Source of the DNA: an uncultured Methanobrevibacter sp.
Lineage (GTDB): Archaea; Methanobacteriota; Methanobacteria; Methanobacteriales; Methanobacteriaceae
Direction: 5' to 3'
DNA: 17,864 nucleotides
Assembly (NCBI GenBank): GCA_902783085.1
Contig: CACZPT010000009.1
Coordinates: 1 to 17,864 of the forward strand
Part shown: positions 1 through 7,482 of the stretch, one piece after another
How the letters are laid out: each line of letters begins with the position of its first letter
Numbering within the stretch: position 1 is the stretch's first letter
Notes under the pieces: generated by a model
Database searches by the model: none
Told to the model about the DNA's origin: nothing
The model's input: the letters and a program-made list of their open reading frames with translations, nothing else
Made by a program: the position numbers and the translations under genes

Positions 1-1282
1 GTACAACCATAAGTTCTTGTGCTCTTCCTACAGCAAATACTGGAACTAATACCTTTCCGCCACGTTTTAATGTTTTACAAATTGTTTTCATCATTTCTTT
101 TTCAGCGGAATTTCTTGATGGTTGAACATCTTCTCTACCACCGTAAGTACTTTCCATAATTACTGTTTCAGCACGAGGGAACCTAATAGTTGCAGGTTCA
201 AGTAATCTTGATGGTTCATATTTAAAATCTCCAGTATAAACTAAGTTGTGAGCTCCATCCCCAATATGCATATGGGATATTGCTGAACCTAAGATATGGC
301 CTGCATTATGTAATGTTAATCTAATATCTGGAGATATGTCGGTTACTTCACCATAATCTAGAGTAATTGTATTTTTAATAGCTTTATGAATGTGTTTTAC
401 ATTAAATGGTAAAGGATTACCCTCTCTGTGAGCAATATCGATATGGTCAAGTTGTAATAATGTTGTTAAATCCCTTGTTGGGGTTGTACAATAAACTGGT
501 CCTTCATATCCGTAATGGTAAAGGTATGGTACAAATCCACAATGGTCTAAGTGTGCGTGAGAAATAATAACTGCATCTAATTCTTCAATCGAGAATTCTG
601 GAGCATTTAAATAAGGAAATGCAGTTTTGTTATCTGGTGCAGCTACATTAACACCACAATCTAGTAAAACACGGCTGTTGGGTGTTTGTAAAAGCATTGA
701 TGAACGTCCTACTTCTTTAAATCCACCCATTGATGTTACTCTAGCCCAATCATTTGGATATTTACTACCTTGATGGATTTGACGTCCAAGTCTCTGCAAT
801 AATTTTTTCCTATCTTTACTGCTATTTTTAAGGGTAGTTCTAATTTTACCGATAACATCAGAACTTATTGGTGGGGTTCTTAATATTTTTGGAGCCCAAC
901 CAGTATTTTTTACAATATTTCTGGATGTAGCACCATATTTACCAATAACAAGCCCTGGTTTTTTAGCGGTTATAACTACTTCTCCGGTTACGGTATCAAA
1001 GTAAATATCAGTAATCTCTGCACCTTCAGGAACTATTTCATGAATTTTGTTGATAGTTTCTTCAGGTCCAAGCAATGCACTTTTGTCAGATCTAATAATT
1101 ATTCTTTTTCTAAGCTCTTTTGCAAGTGATCTTATTAAATCACCGTTTTCAGTAATAACTTGTGGATTTTTAGTATAAACTACCACTTCAGGTCCTTCAA
1201 ATTCTACTTTTGAAACCTGTGTATCTTTTGGTAATTTTGCCATAATCTCTTTTTTAATATCATTTAAAATATCTGAAGTCAT
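1..1282 (-). CDS. fttA: Transcription termination factor FttA / aCPSF1, beta-CASP ribonuclease (3' end cut off by window)
   Basis: Archaeal homologue of CPSF73. It is an endo/exonuclease that cuts nascent RNA near U-tracts and causes transcription termination. 427 codons are present; family members are about 635 residues, so roughly the last 200 lie outside the window. Seen: an N-terminal KH-type region with a GxxG loop (GKYG, residues 114-117), then a metallo-beta-lactamase domain from about 180 with the HxHxDH metal site (H242, H244, D246, H247), GHILGSA (H329) and YTGDF (D352). The beta-CASP domain begins near 373, with ESTYGG at 377-382. The ATG at 1280-1282 has a modest SD-like AGGG upstream. 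It lies 132 bp downstream of psmB on the same strand, with T-tracts and its own TATA-like element between, so it is probably transcribed separately. Confidence 0.95.
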   Translation of the reverse strand, partial: MTSDILNDIKKEIMAKLPKDTQVSKVEFEGPEVVVYTKNPQVITENGDLIRSLAKELRKRIIIRSDKSALLGPEETINKIHEIVPEGAEITDIYFDTVTGEVVITAKKPGLVIGKYGATSRNIVKNTGWAPKILRTPPISSDVIGKIRTTLKNSSKDRKKLLQRLGRQIHQGSKYPNDWARVTSMGGFKEVGRSSMLLQTPNSRVLLDCGVNVAAPDNKTAFPYLNAPEFSIEELDAVIISHAHLDHCGFVPYLYHYGYEGPVYCTTPTRDLTTLLQLDHIDIAHREGNPLPFNVKHIHKAIKNTITLDYGEVTDISPDIRLTLHNAGHILGSAISHMHIGDGAHNLVYTGDFKYEPSRLLEPATIRFPRAETVIMESTYGGREDVQPSRNSAEKEMMKTICKTLKRGGKVLVPVFAVGRAQELMVV

Positions 1283-1303
1283 ATAATCCCTTCAAAAAAA
1301 GTT

Positions 1304-1372
1304 GGTGTATATAATAGTTTGCAAACAGCCATAAAGCTTTTCAATCAGTTTAATCCACAAACTATGTACACC
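1304..1372 (-). repeat. Long inverted repeat in the fttA promoter/leader
   Basis: Left arm 1304-1321 and right arm 1358-1372 are inverted copies. An 8-nt core (ATAGTTTG) and a 6-nt end (GGTGTA) match exactly, separated by 4 nt in one arm and 1 nt in the other. A 10-nt palindrome GTTTGCAAAC at 1317-1326 overlaps the inner end of the left arm. No gene occupies the spacer. It could be an RNA stem in the fttA leader or a pair of operator half-sites. The right arm lies between the TATA-like element and the expected transcription start, which favours the DNA-site reading. Confidence 0.55.
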
Positions 1373-1374
1373 CA

Positions 1375-1382
1375 TTATATAA
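1375..1382 (-). promoter_or_regulatory. TATA box candidate for fttA
   Basis: On the minus strand TTATATAA follows a T6 run, about 95 nt upstream of the fttA ATG. Archaeal start sites lie about 25 nt downstream of the TATA centre, which puts transcription start near 1352 and gives a leader of about 70 nt. The preceding T-run may also end psmB transcripts. Confidence 0.45.
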
Positions 1383-1414
1383 AAAATAGTTAGGTTATGA
1401 AAAATTAGTTTTGC

Positions 1415-2029
1415 TTATATTTTCTTTAGAATATCATCAATTTTTTCATTATCTAACATTTCAAAGCCATTTTCATCCACTTTAGCAACTAAATATCCAT
1501 TTCCAGAATATGTGTCACGTTCAGCGGCAGCCCTTATGGCTCTTATGGCTATTTCAATTCCTTCGTCAGTTGTAAGTTCATCAGTGTATCTATCTTCTAA
1601 AACACCATATGCTACGATAGAACCTGATCCAGTTGAGATATAAGTATCTTTAATCATTCCACCAGCCGGGTCAAGTGAATAAAGTGAAGGTTCATCACCA
1701 TCCATTCCACCAAGTAATGTTTGGACATACATTGGTCCAGAACGTAATATATTTGCAGTTAATGATGCTGCAGCTTTAACGCTAATATTATCATTATTTC
1801 TCATTTGATAAAGAGAAACTTCAGCTTCAATTACTTTCATAAGGCTTTGTGCATCTCCAACAGAACCAGCTATGGTTGTTACGATGTGATCGTCAATTTT
1901 GAATATTTTTTCTGCGACTTTATGAGCTACTAAATTACCCATACTAGCTCTTCTTTCGCTTGCAAATACAACACCATTTTTACATGTAATTCCTACGGTA
2001 GTTGTACCTTCTAAAATTTTATCATCCAT
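1415..2029 (-). CDS. psmB: Proteasome beta subunit (20S core, catalytic)
   Basis: Catalytic beta subunit of the archaeal 20S proteasome, forming the two inner heptameric rings. The 204-residue sequence begins with an 8-residue propeptide ending in Gly, followed by TTTVGIT. Autocleavage would expose Thr9 as the N-terminal nucleophile (Thr1 of the mature enzyme). Counting from it, Glu17 and Lys33 of the active site are present, as is the conserved STGSGS loop. Length is normal for the family. The ATG has a strong SD (GAGGTG, complement at 2037-2042) 7 nt upstream, which fixes the start. It is divergent from taw2 and upstream of fttA. The alpha subunit gene is not in the window. Confidence 0.97.
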   Translation of the reverse strand: MDDKILEGTTTVGITCKNGVVFASERRASMGNLVAHKVAEKIFKIDDHIVTTIAGSVGDAQSLMKVIEAEVSLYQMRNNDNISVKAAASLTANILRSGPMYVQTLLGGMDGDEPSLYSLDPAGGMIKDTYISTGSGSIVAYGVLEDRYTDELTTDEGIEIAIRAIRAAAERDTYSGNGYLVAKVDENGFEMLDNEKIDDILKKI

Positions 2030-2125
2030 TTAAAAACACCTCTATAAGTATTTAAAATATAATTTCAACTACTTTTAGGTTATCTACAATAAAATATAAT
2101 TATTTTATTTAAAATCAGAATCAAA

Positions 2126-2140
2126 TTAGTTTTAAACTAA
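2126..2140. promoter_or_regulatory. 7-1-7 dyad between psmB and taw2 (possible operator)
   Basis: TTAGTTT, one T, then AAACTAA form a perfect dyad in the 215-bp divergent intergenic region, about 25 bp upstream of the taw2 TATA box. Its size and position suit a dimeric regulator, but the sequence is AT-rich and no binding protein can be named. The rest of the region holds promoter elements only; I see no gene in it. Confidence 0.3.
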
Positions 2141-2164
2141 CATTTTAATTATTAGCTTTTTGAA

Positions 2165-2174
2165 GTATATAAAC
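2165..2174 (+). promoter_or_regulatory. TATA box for taw2
   Basis: GTATATAAAC matches the archaeal TATA consensus. It predicts transcription start near 2195 and a leader of about 50 nt carrying the GAGGTG ribosome site at 2231-2236. Confidence 0.5.
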
Positions 2175-2244
2175 TTTGTGTTAATTCATGAAATTTTTTA
2201 ATACTATTAAATTTAAATTAGTTAATATATGAGGTGTGCTTTTA

Positions 2245-2973
2245 ATGAAATATAAAAAAATTGGAGATATTTTAATATTAGATAACAAATTTGAAAATGG
2301 TGATTTAGATAAATTAGCAAAAAAACATAATGTTAAAACAATAATGAAAATAAAACATATTCAAGGAACTAAAAGAGAACCTAGTTATGATATATTATAT
2401 GGTAGCGAAACAGAAACTATAAACAAAGAAAATAAATGTTTATTCAAACTAGATTTAGCTAAGGTAATGTGGTCAAAAGGTAACACCTCAGAAAGGTTAA
2501 GAATTGCTAATTTAGTTAAAGATGAAGAAACTGTTATTGATATGTTTGCAGGTATTGGTTATTTTTCTATCCCTATTGGTGTTCATTCAAATGCACATAA
2601 AGTGATTTCTATTGAAATTAATCCAAATTCTTATTATTATCTAAAAGAAAATATCAAATTGAATAATTGTGATAATATTAATCCAATTTTAGGTGATTGT
2701 CTTATAAAAACACCTGATTTTAATGCAGATAGAATTATTATGGGCTATGTTAAAACAACACACCATTACTTAAAAGTAGCTATTGACAGTTTAAATAGTG
2801 GAGGAATTATTCATTATCACGAAACAGTTCCAGAAAAATTAATTGATTCCAGGCCAATTTCAAGAATCAAACAAGCTGCCGGAGATAGGAATGTTGAATT
2901 GTTAAAAATAAATAAAATTAAAAAATATGCTCCTGGTGTGGATCATGTTGTTATCGATGCTTTAATAGATTAG
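2245..2973 (+). CDS. taw2: tRNA(Phe) wyosine enzyme Taw2 (aminocarboxypropyltransferase)
   Basis: Class I SAM-fold protein of the Trm5/TYW2 family, 242 residues. Taw2 moves the 3-amino-3-carboxypropyl group of SAM onto 4-demethylwyosine at position 37 of tRNA(Phe). Seen: the SAM-binding motif VIDMFAGIGYFS, the acidic EINP strand end, and DRIIMGYV where methyltransferase Trm5 has an NLP-type sequence; the GYV form points to TYW2/Taw2. The C-terminus SRPISRIKQAAGDRN... is also typical. An upstream in-frame GTG at 2236 could extend the frame by three codons, but it lies inside the SD GAGGTG (2231-2236). The ATG at 2245, 8 nt after that SD, is the better start. The 3' end overlaps cofG by 23 bp, tail to tail. 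Confidence 0.85.
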   Translation: MKYKKIGDILILDNKFENGDLDKLAKKHNVKTIMKIKHIQGTKREPSYDILYGSETETINKENKCLFKLDLAKVMWSKGNTSERLRIANLVKDEETVIDMFAGIGYFSIPIGVHSNAHKVISIEINPNSYYYLKENIKLNNCDNINPILGDCLIKTPDFNADRIIMGYVKTTHHYLKVAIDSLNSGGIIHYHETVPEKLIDSRPISRIKQAAGDRNVELLKINKIKKYAPGVDHVVIDALID

Positions 2974-4048
2974 CTGATTTCTCTAAAAGATTTTCATTCA
3001 ACCATTCATCGTTAATGTACTTTTCATAAATACATAATCTTTCTATCAATTCAAAACCTGCATCATTGGTTAATTTTTCAAGCACATCAATTGTAGGCCA
3101 TGGGGATGTAGGATTTACATAATCTTTACTAACTGGTGAAACACCACCCCAATCGTCTCCTCCACATAATAAAAAAACTTGTGCAGTATCATAATTCAAG
3201 TTTGGAGGAACTTGAATACTTACATCACTATCACCAAACAATAATGTTGCTGCAGTAACAGTTCGAATCATGTCAAGTAAACTTGGTTGTGGCCAATCCT
3301 CCATTTCAATACCGGGTGTTGGTGTGAAATTTTGGATTATAATTTCTTGAATATGTCCATATTCATCAGATATTTTTTTAATTTCAATTAAGGATTCAGC
3401 TATCTCCTCAATATTTTCACCAATGCCAATTAAAATACCTGTGGTATATGGTATTTTAAGCTTTCCAGCATTAGTTATAGTTTCTATTCGTAACTTAGGG
3501 TCTTTTCCAGGACTTTTGTTGTGAGTTGGAAGTTCCATTAATCTTGGTGATGAATTTTCTAACATTAATCCCATTGATGCATTAACTTCTTTTAGGCGTT
3601 TTAAGTCATCAAAGCTAAAATTACCCCCATTGGTGTGAGGTAGAAGTGTTGTTTCATCAAGTGTCATTTGACAAATATCAACAATATAATCAATCATAGA
3701 TTCATAGCCAAATTGTTTTAATCGTTTTAAGACTGCATTATCTTCATCAGCATCTTCTCCAAATGCAAACATGGCTTCTTTACAACCGTATCTTTCAGCT
3801 ATTTTTAATTCATCTAAAATTTCTTTTTTCGTTTTTAAAATAATAGCTTCTGGATCAGATGAATCTTTTTTAAAATTACAATATCTGCAGTCATTTCTAC
3901 AAATTTCGGTTAGTGGAATAAAGACATTTTTAGAATAAGTAATAAGATTATTCTTTCTATATTTTTTAGTTTCTTCCATATATGTTATAATGTCGGAATT
4001 TTTTGCTTGAAGTATAGAAAGAATATCATTTTTTGTGTATTTGTTCAT
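2951..4048 (-). CDS. cofG: FO synthase subunit CofG (radical SAM, F420 biosynthesis)
   Basis: With CofH, CofG makes 7,8-didemethyl-8-hydroxy-5-deazariboflavin (FO), the chromophore of coenzyme F420, the hydride carrier of methanogenesis. The 365-residue protein has the radical SAM cysteines C50-x3-C54-x2-C57 (CRNDCRYC), a TIM-barrel-sized body, and the family signature GGDDWGGVSPVSKDYVNP near the C-terminus. It starts 2 nt after the stop of the upstream 146-residue gene, so the two are certainly cotranscribed and probably translationally coupled; the SD is weak. cofH is not in the window. The stop codon lies inside taw2, an unusually tight convergent arrangement. Confidence 0.95.
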   Translation of the reverse strand: MNKYTKNDILSILQAKNSDIITYMEETKKYRKNNLITYSKNVFIPLTEICRNDCRYCNFKKDSSDPEAIILKTKKEILDELKIAERYGCKEAMFAFGEDADEDNAVLKRLKQFGYESMIDYIVDICQMTLDETTLLPHTNGGNFSFDDLKRLKEVNASMGLMLENSSPRLMELPTHNKSPGKDPKLRIETITNAGKLKIPYTTGILIGIGENIEEIAESLIEIKKISDEYGHIQEIIIQNFTPTPGIEMEDWPQPSLLDMIRTVTAATLLFGDSDVSIQVPPNLNYDTAQVFLLCGGDDWGGVSPVSKDYVNPTSPWPTIDVLEKLTNDAGFELIERLCIYEKYINDEWLNENLLEKSANLLKHR

Positions 4049-4050
4049 TT

Positions 4051-4491
4051 TTAATCTTCTTTTTTAGAAACTGTGACTTCAACATATAATGGTGGAATTT
4101 CATTTTTATCTTCCCAAATTACAATAATTACATCAAAACTTGGGAGTTCAAATACTTTATATACAACTACAAGTCCCATTGATTCAAGTTCTTTTTTCAT
4201 TCTTTTAAATCCACCACTATCAATAGGGGTAGTTTGCAATTCACTACTTTTTATATGTTTATCACCAGATTTTAGAATTTCTTCAATTTTTGCAGAATCT
4301 GCAAGAATTTCTTCACCGCCAAGTTCTTTACCAATTTCTAAAACTTTATTTTCAAGTTCGTTAATTGGTATCACTTTTCTTGAACGACTTCTAACAATTA
4401 GTATGTCATCATTATCAATTGCAGGTCTTGATCCTTTAAATGAATCAAAAAAACCCATCACTTGTCCTGCAATTTCATATGTTTTCTTCAT
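4051..4491 (-). CDS. Uncharacterised 146-residue protein between mptA and cofG
   Basis: I do not recognise a named family. The sequence is soluble-looking, with no signal peptide, membrane helix or cysteine pair. The first third is basic (RSRSRK), the middle is helical and charged, and the last part is rich in beta-prone hydrophobic residues (FDVIIVIWED, LYVEVTV). It starts 13 nt after mptA and ends 2 nt before cofG, so it is the middle gene of a methanopterin/F420 operon. A role linked to those cofactors is inference from position only. Two starts are plausible: ATG at 4491, used here, with AAAGGA upstream, or ATG at 4458, giving MGFFDSFKG, with CAGGAC upstream. Codon use looks like the neighbours'. 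Confidence 0.85.
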   Translation of the reverse strand: MKKTYEIAGQVMGFFDSFKGSRPAIDNDDILIVRSRSRKVIPINELENKVLEIGKELGGEEILADSAKIEEILKSGDKHIKSSELQTTPIDSGGFKRMKKELESMGLVVVYKVFELPSFDVIIVIWEDKNEIPPLYVEVTVSKKED

Positions 4492-4504
4492 TAAATCAAG
4501 TCCT

Positions 4505-5443
4505 TTATAAGTTTAATTCTGCTTTTAGCTCACCCATTGTTGTTACTTTTTCTGCAAAAGCATTATGTCTATGGATACTTTCTTGATTTTCTTGACGTGA
4601 AGTAATTAATGTGTCATCTGGGAAATCAGAATATTTTTGGACTATTCTTTCCATCATGTTTCTTACACAATCTTCAACAAAAACAGGTTTTCTGTGTGCA
4701 CTCAAAACGGTGGCATTTTCATCAGGCCTTTTTAGAAGTTCACAAACTGGTGAAGACATTGATTGTTCGATAATATCAATAATATCTTCTCCTTTAACTT
4801 CTTTATCTTCAGGAACTTCAATTAATAAAGTTCCAATACCTCTTTGGTTATGTGATGCAAATGTGACAGTATCAAGTACTTTTTGAGTAGTTTCTTCATC
4901 TAAAAATTCTAATAATTTAGTTTTATCAGATTCTCTTACAGATTCTTGAGCACACGGACAAACAGTCATTCCTATAACTTCAGCACCGATACTTTTTCTG
5001 ATTTCAATATTGCCATTTTCATTCCTAAAACCAATAGCCTTTGCTTTGAGTTTAGCCATTTCTTGGGTTTTATTTTTAGTCACTGGTGACTCTCTCATAA
5101 ACATGTAATCTGTGGTCATTGAAATTTCAACACGTTTTGCATATTCGTGTTTTGTCATCATTTTGTCTACAATTTTAGCGCATAATGATTCTACTTCAAC
5201 GGCACTGTCATTAGCAACATTTTCTAAAACTTCACTTATTGCTTCAGGATTTCTTGACATATGTACTCCTTTTTGATTATTTGGCAAATCAACAAAAGCA
5301 TCAAATGTAGGAAGCAATATTATAGGTCTTTTATTGGTTCTTTCAAGTCGCAATAATTTTTTAACTTCAGTTACTCCAACTCTAGTTAATTTAATTGGAA
5401 TATTTGGGGCATCATCTTGTGTGTCTGGTAAACAAATTGCCAA
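4505..5443 (-). CDS. mptA: GTP cyclohydrolase MptA (GTP cyclohydrolase IV, methanopterin biosynthesis)
   Basis: Fe(II)-dependent enzyme of the FolE2-like class that turns GTP into 7,8-dihydro-D-neopterin 2',3'-cyclic phosphate, the first step toward tetrahydromethanopterin, the C1 carrier of methanogenesis. The 312-residue sequence shows the family motifs GVHMSRN (59-65), EVIGMTVCPCAQ with Cys162 and Cys164, and SHNQRG (197-202). The start is TTG at 5441-5443, supported by a strong SD (GAGGT, 5451-5455) 7 nt upstream and by the family-typical N-terminus. It is the first gene of the operon leading to the 146-residue protein and cofG. The Lrp-type gene lies upstream on the same strand but is separated by a terminator hairpin. 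Confidence 0.95.
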   Translation of the reverse strand: MAICLPDTQDDAPNIPIKLTRVGVTEVKKLLRLERTNKRPIILLPTFDAFVDLPNNQKGVHMSRNPEAISEVLENVANDSAVEVESLCAKIVDKMMTKHEYAKRVEISMTTDYMFMRESPVTKNKTQEMAKLKAKAIGFRNENGNIEIRKSIGAEVIGMTVCPCAQESVRESDKTKLLEFLDEETTQKVLDTVTFASHNQRGIGTLLIEVPEDKEVKGEDIIDIIEQSMSSPVCELLKRPDENATVLSAHRKPVFVEDCVRNMMERIVQKYSDFPDDTLITSRQENQESIHRHNAFAEKVTTMGELKAELNL

Positions 5444-5480
5444 TATTATTACCTCGGATTAAATTTAATATAACTAGTTT

Positions 5481-5500
5481 TATATTTTTATATATTTATA
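5481..5500 (-). promoter_or_regulatory. TATA-rich promoter region of the mptA operon
   Basis: On the minus strand a run of overlapping TATAAATATATA-type sequences lies 38-57 nt upstream of the mptA TTG. The exact box cannot be chosen by eye. The element sits just downstream of the lrp terminator, so the operon probably has its own promoter. Confidence 0.45.
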
Positions 5501-5519
5501 ATATTATGTTTAAAATATT

Positions 5520-5554
5520 AAAAAAATAGTTTACAGTAGTTGATTACTACTGTA
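5520..5554 (-). terminator. Hairpin plus T-run after the Lrp-type gene
   Basis: A perfect 9-bp inverted repeat (TACAGTAGT / ACTACTGTA, 5532-5554) with a 5-nt loop begins 2 nt after the regulator's stop codon. On the minus strand it is followed within 5 nt by a run of seven T. This is a bacterial-style intrinsic terminator layout, strong for an archaeon. The same dyad could also serve as an operator ahead of mptA. Confidence 0.6.
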
Positions 5555-5556
5555 TT

Positions 5557-6033
5557 TTATAATATGTTTGAAGAACCTATATCTTCTTTTATGACATCTA
5601 AAACGGTTTGAGTATATGTTCTTTCTATGATTGGGTCTTTTAATAATTCTTTAATAAATGAATTTAATTCATTTGTGTTTCTAAATTTAGCAATTAAGAA
5701 TGCGTCGTATTCTCCAGTAACATCGTATATTCCAACAACATTTTTGTTAAAAAAGGTTTTTTCTTCCCAATTTTTGAGTTTTCCACCTTTAACTCTTACT
5801 CCAATAATTGTGGTTAATACAAATCCTAATTTTTCATGGTCAATTACTGGTGAGAATTTCTTTATTACTCCTGATTTAACCATTTTGTCAATACGGTTAT
5901 GGATAGTTCCTACAGACACATCCAAATCTCTTGAAATTTGTCTATAGGATGTCCTAACATCATCATTTATAATTTTTAATATTTTGATGTCAGTTTCATC
6001 CAATTTGATTATATTGTCTTTTTCTTTAACCAT
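5557..6033 (-). CDS. Lrp/AsnC-family transcription regulator
   Basis: 158 residues with the classical two-part layout. The N-terminal winged helix-turn-helix (about 12-65, including TSYRQISRDLDVSVGTIHNR) binds DNA. The C-terminal RAM/AsnC alpha-beta domain (about 70-150, with GIYDVTGEYDAFLIAKF) mediates oligomerisation and effector sensing, usually of amino acids. Length is normal. The ATG at 6031-6033 has a G-rich SD (GGGG at 6041-6044) 7 nt upstream. The gene stands alone, closed by a hairpin terminator, directly upstream of the mptA operon. Family members are often autoregulatory and may control neighbours. The target and effector are unknown here. Confidence 0.92.
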   Translation of the reverse strand: MVKEKDNIIKLDETDIKILKIINDDVRTSYRQISRDLDVSVGTIHNRIDKMVKSGVIKKFSPVIDHEKLGFVLTTIIGVRVKGGKLKNWEEKTFFNKNVVGIYDVTGEYDAFLIAKFRNTNELNSFIKELLKDPIIERTYTQTVLDVIKEDIGSSNIL

Positions 6034-6237
6034 CTTTTTACCCCGTAGTTATAAACTTTATATCAATTTTTGTATATTATAGTATAAATAGTTTAAAATA
6101 TTATTTTTTTAATTAAAATTTTTTATTAACTTATTATTTTTAACAAATTTTTTCATTGTTTTATTATTTTTTTTATAATTTTAGAAATTTTTTAATTTTT
6201 TTAGTAAAATATTTATACTTGTTCACATATTGATTGA
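6034..6237 (-). promoter_or_regulatory. Extremely AT-rich 204-bp region upstream of the Lrp-type gene
   Basis: No gene is visible. The minus strand is strongly A-rich and nearly free of G and C between about 6100 and 6200. A TATA-like stretch about 47 nt from the lrp start (near 6072-6089) would give a 20-nt leader with the GGGG ribosome site. A second good TATA (GTATAAATATTTT, complement 6206-6218) lies far upstream. The decamer AGTATAAATA at 6081-6090 recurs inverted at 6210-6219, so the region is framed by inverted copies that could be regulator sites or simply TATA elements. Confidence 0.35.
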
Positions 6238-7407
6238 TTATTTTGGAAGTTTCAATATAATTTTTTTAATTTTGGATAAAGGGGCATTAGTTTTAATCCC
6301 CAATGGATTAAAATGTGTTTTAACAGCAAAATATTTTTCTTTTTTTAGTTCATTAAAAATCAAATCAAGTTTCGGAGCACTTACTTTTAGCAATCTACAA
6401 ATTGAATGAACATCATAAAAAGTAGCTGGGCTTTTAGATTCTATATAACAGCTATTTAGCAATTTTAACAGTTCTTTTTTCGAATTTAATTTTTTATTAT
6501 CTGATTCCTCAATCATTTTTGAAATGAATTGTTTGTTTTGCATATCGCCTAACCATAAAGGTCCTGCTTGTATTAGTTTTTCACCACATTCTGGACAAAT
6601 ATTTGTTGTGGATGATGCAATTCCTTGCTTTGTTTCACGATAAAGGCAGTTTTTACAGTGACTAATATAACCAAGATTTTTTAAAGCCTCATCAGTTCTT
6701 TTTGATCCTTTTTTAATTCTTAAATACAATCGCATATAATGTTCAGTACTATGTGATAGTAAAACTTCAATGCATTTTGCATATTTGGATAATGTTAAAG
6801 CACAAAACCCCGCAAGTATTCTAAGACCAGTTTCATGACAATATTCGCTTTTATATGGTTTTGAATTATATTTTCGAATACATGGTTCTTTATATGTTCC
6901 ACAAAGTGCTGATGTATCGGTAGCAGTGATACATAATAGGGAATCACGACGTGCACAGTAACCTGCAGAGTCTAAAAATGGTGAAGGAGTTCCAAATGGA
7001 TCTATATCAATCACATCAAACTTTCCACGATTAAGTCTTAAGAACATACTTGCATCATGTTGATATATTTCAATATCTTTTAAATTGTTTAATTCAACAT
7101 TATGTTTTTCAAAGTTATTGGCAAGTTCACTTATATCATTTATTGAAACTTGGCCAACTCCATTGATTTCATTTTTATAACGGACACCGCGTATTCCACT
7201 GCCTCCAAACAAGTCACAAATATCAATTTGGCGATTTTCTTCTTTTTGAAAAGTTTGAATTGCAAGTATTGAGATATCTCTATTTAATTCCATGTGTGGA
7301 TTGTAAAAAACAGGAGCATCTGATGAAATTTTGTCAAATTCTGGAAATTCAATTTTTGTTAATCCTTCTTCAATTGTTTTAAGTTTATACTCTTGCAAAT
7401 TAATCAC
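6238..7407 (-). CDS. trm1: tRNA (guanine(26)-N(2))-dimethyltransferase Trm1
   Basis: Makes N2,N2-dimethylguanosine at position 26 of tRNAs from SAM. 389 residues, normal length. Seen: FYNPHMELNRD near residues 34-44, SAM-binding DLFGGSGIRG (65-74), catalytic-region DIDPFGTPSPF (134-144, with DPFG 136-139), and a C-terminal domain with four zinc-binding cysteines C251-x2-C254 and C271-x2-C274. The start is GTG at 7405-7407. No SD is evident, and an AATATTTAAA box lies about 27 nt upstream, so the mRNA is probably leaderless. It is divergent from the DegT-type gene across 75 bp. Confidence 0.95.
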   Translation of the reverse strand: MINLQEYKLKTIEEGLTKIEFPEFDKISSDAPVFYNPHMELNRDISILAIQTFQKEENRQIDICDLFGGSGIRGVRYKNEINGVGQVSINDISELANNFEKHNVELNNLKDIEIYQHDASMFLRLNRGKFDVIDIDPFGTPSPFLDSAGYCARRDSLLCITATDTSALCGTYKEPCIRKYNSKPYKSEYCHETGLRILAGFCALTLSKYAKCIEVLLSHSTEHYMRLYLRIKKGSKRTDEALKNLGYISHCKNCLYRETKQGIASSTTNICPECGEKLIQAGPLWLGDMQNKQFISKMIEESDNKKLNSKKELLKLLNSCYIESKSPATFYDVHSICRLLKVSAPKLDLIFNELKKEKYFAVKTHFNPLGIKTNAPLSKIKKIILKLPK

Positions 7408-7482
7408 TTTAACTATTTCTTAACTAATGTTTTAAATATTATTAAATTTAAATATTAGTATGATTTGTAAAAAGGTGATATT
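7408..7482. promoter_or_regulatory. Divergent promoter between trm1 and the DegT-type gene
   Basis: AT-only stretches resembling TATA boxes (TTTAAATA-type) lie at about 7430-7455 and can serve both directions. The plus-strand gene has an almost perfect anti-16S match (AAAGGTGAT, 7471-7479), while the minus-strand gene has none. Confidence 0.5.

Noticed and set aside
2236..2244. Upstream GTG start for taw2
   Set aside because: The GTG is part of the Shine-Dalgarno sequence GAGGTG; the ATG at 2245 has correct spacing.
4073..4510. Plus-strand 145-codon open frame antisense to the unknown gene and mptA
   Set aside because: Ser/Ile/Leu-rich shadow of the minus-strand gene; no SD, no TATA, no family resemblance, and the tight minus-strand operon explains the DNA.
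6100..6200. Possible mobile-element scar or origin in the AT-only stretch
   Set aside because: No terminal repeats, target duplications, transposase fragment or origin-type repeated boxes are visible.
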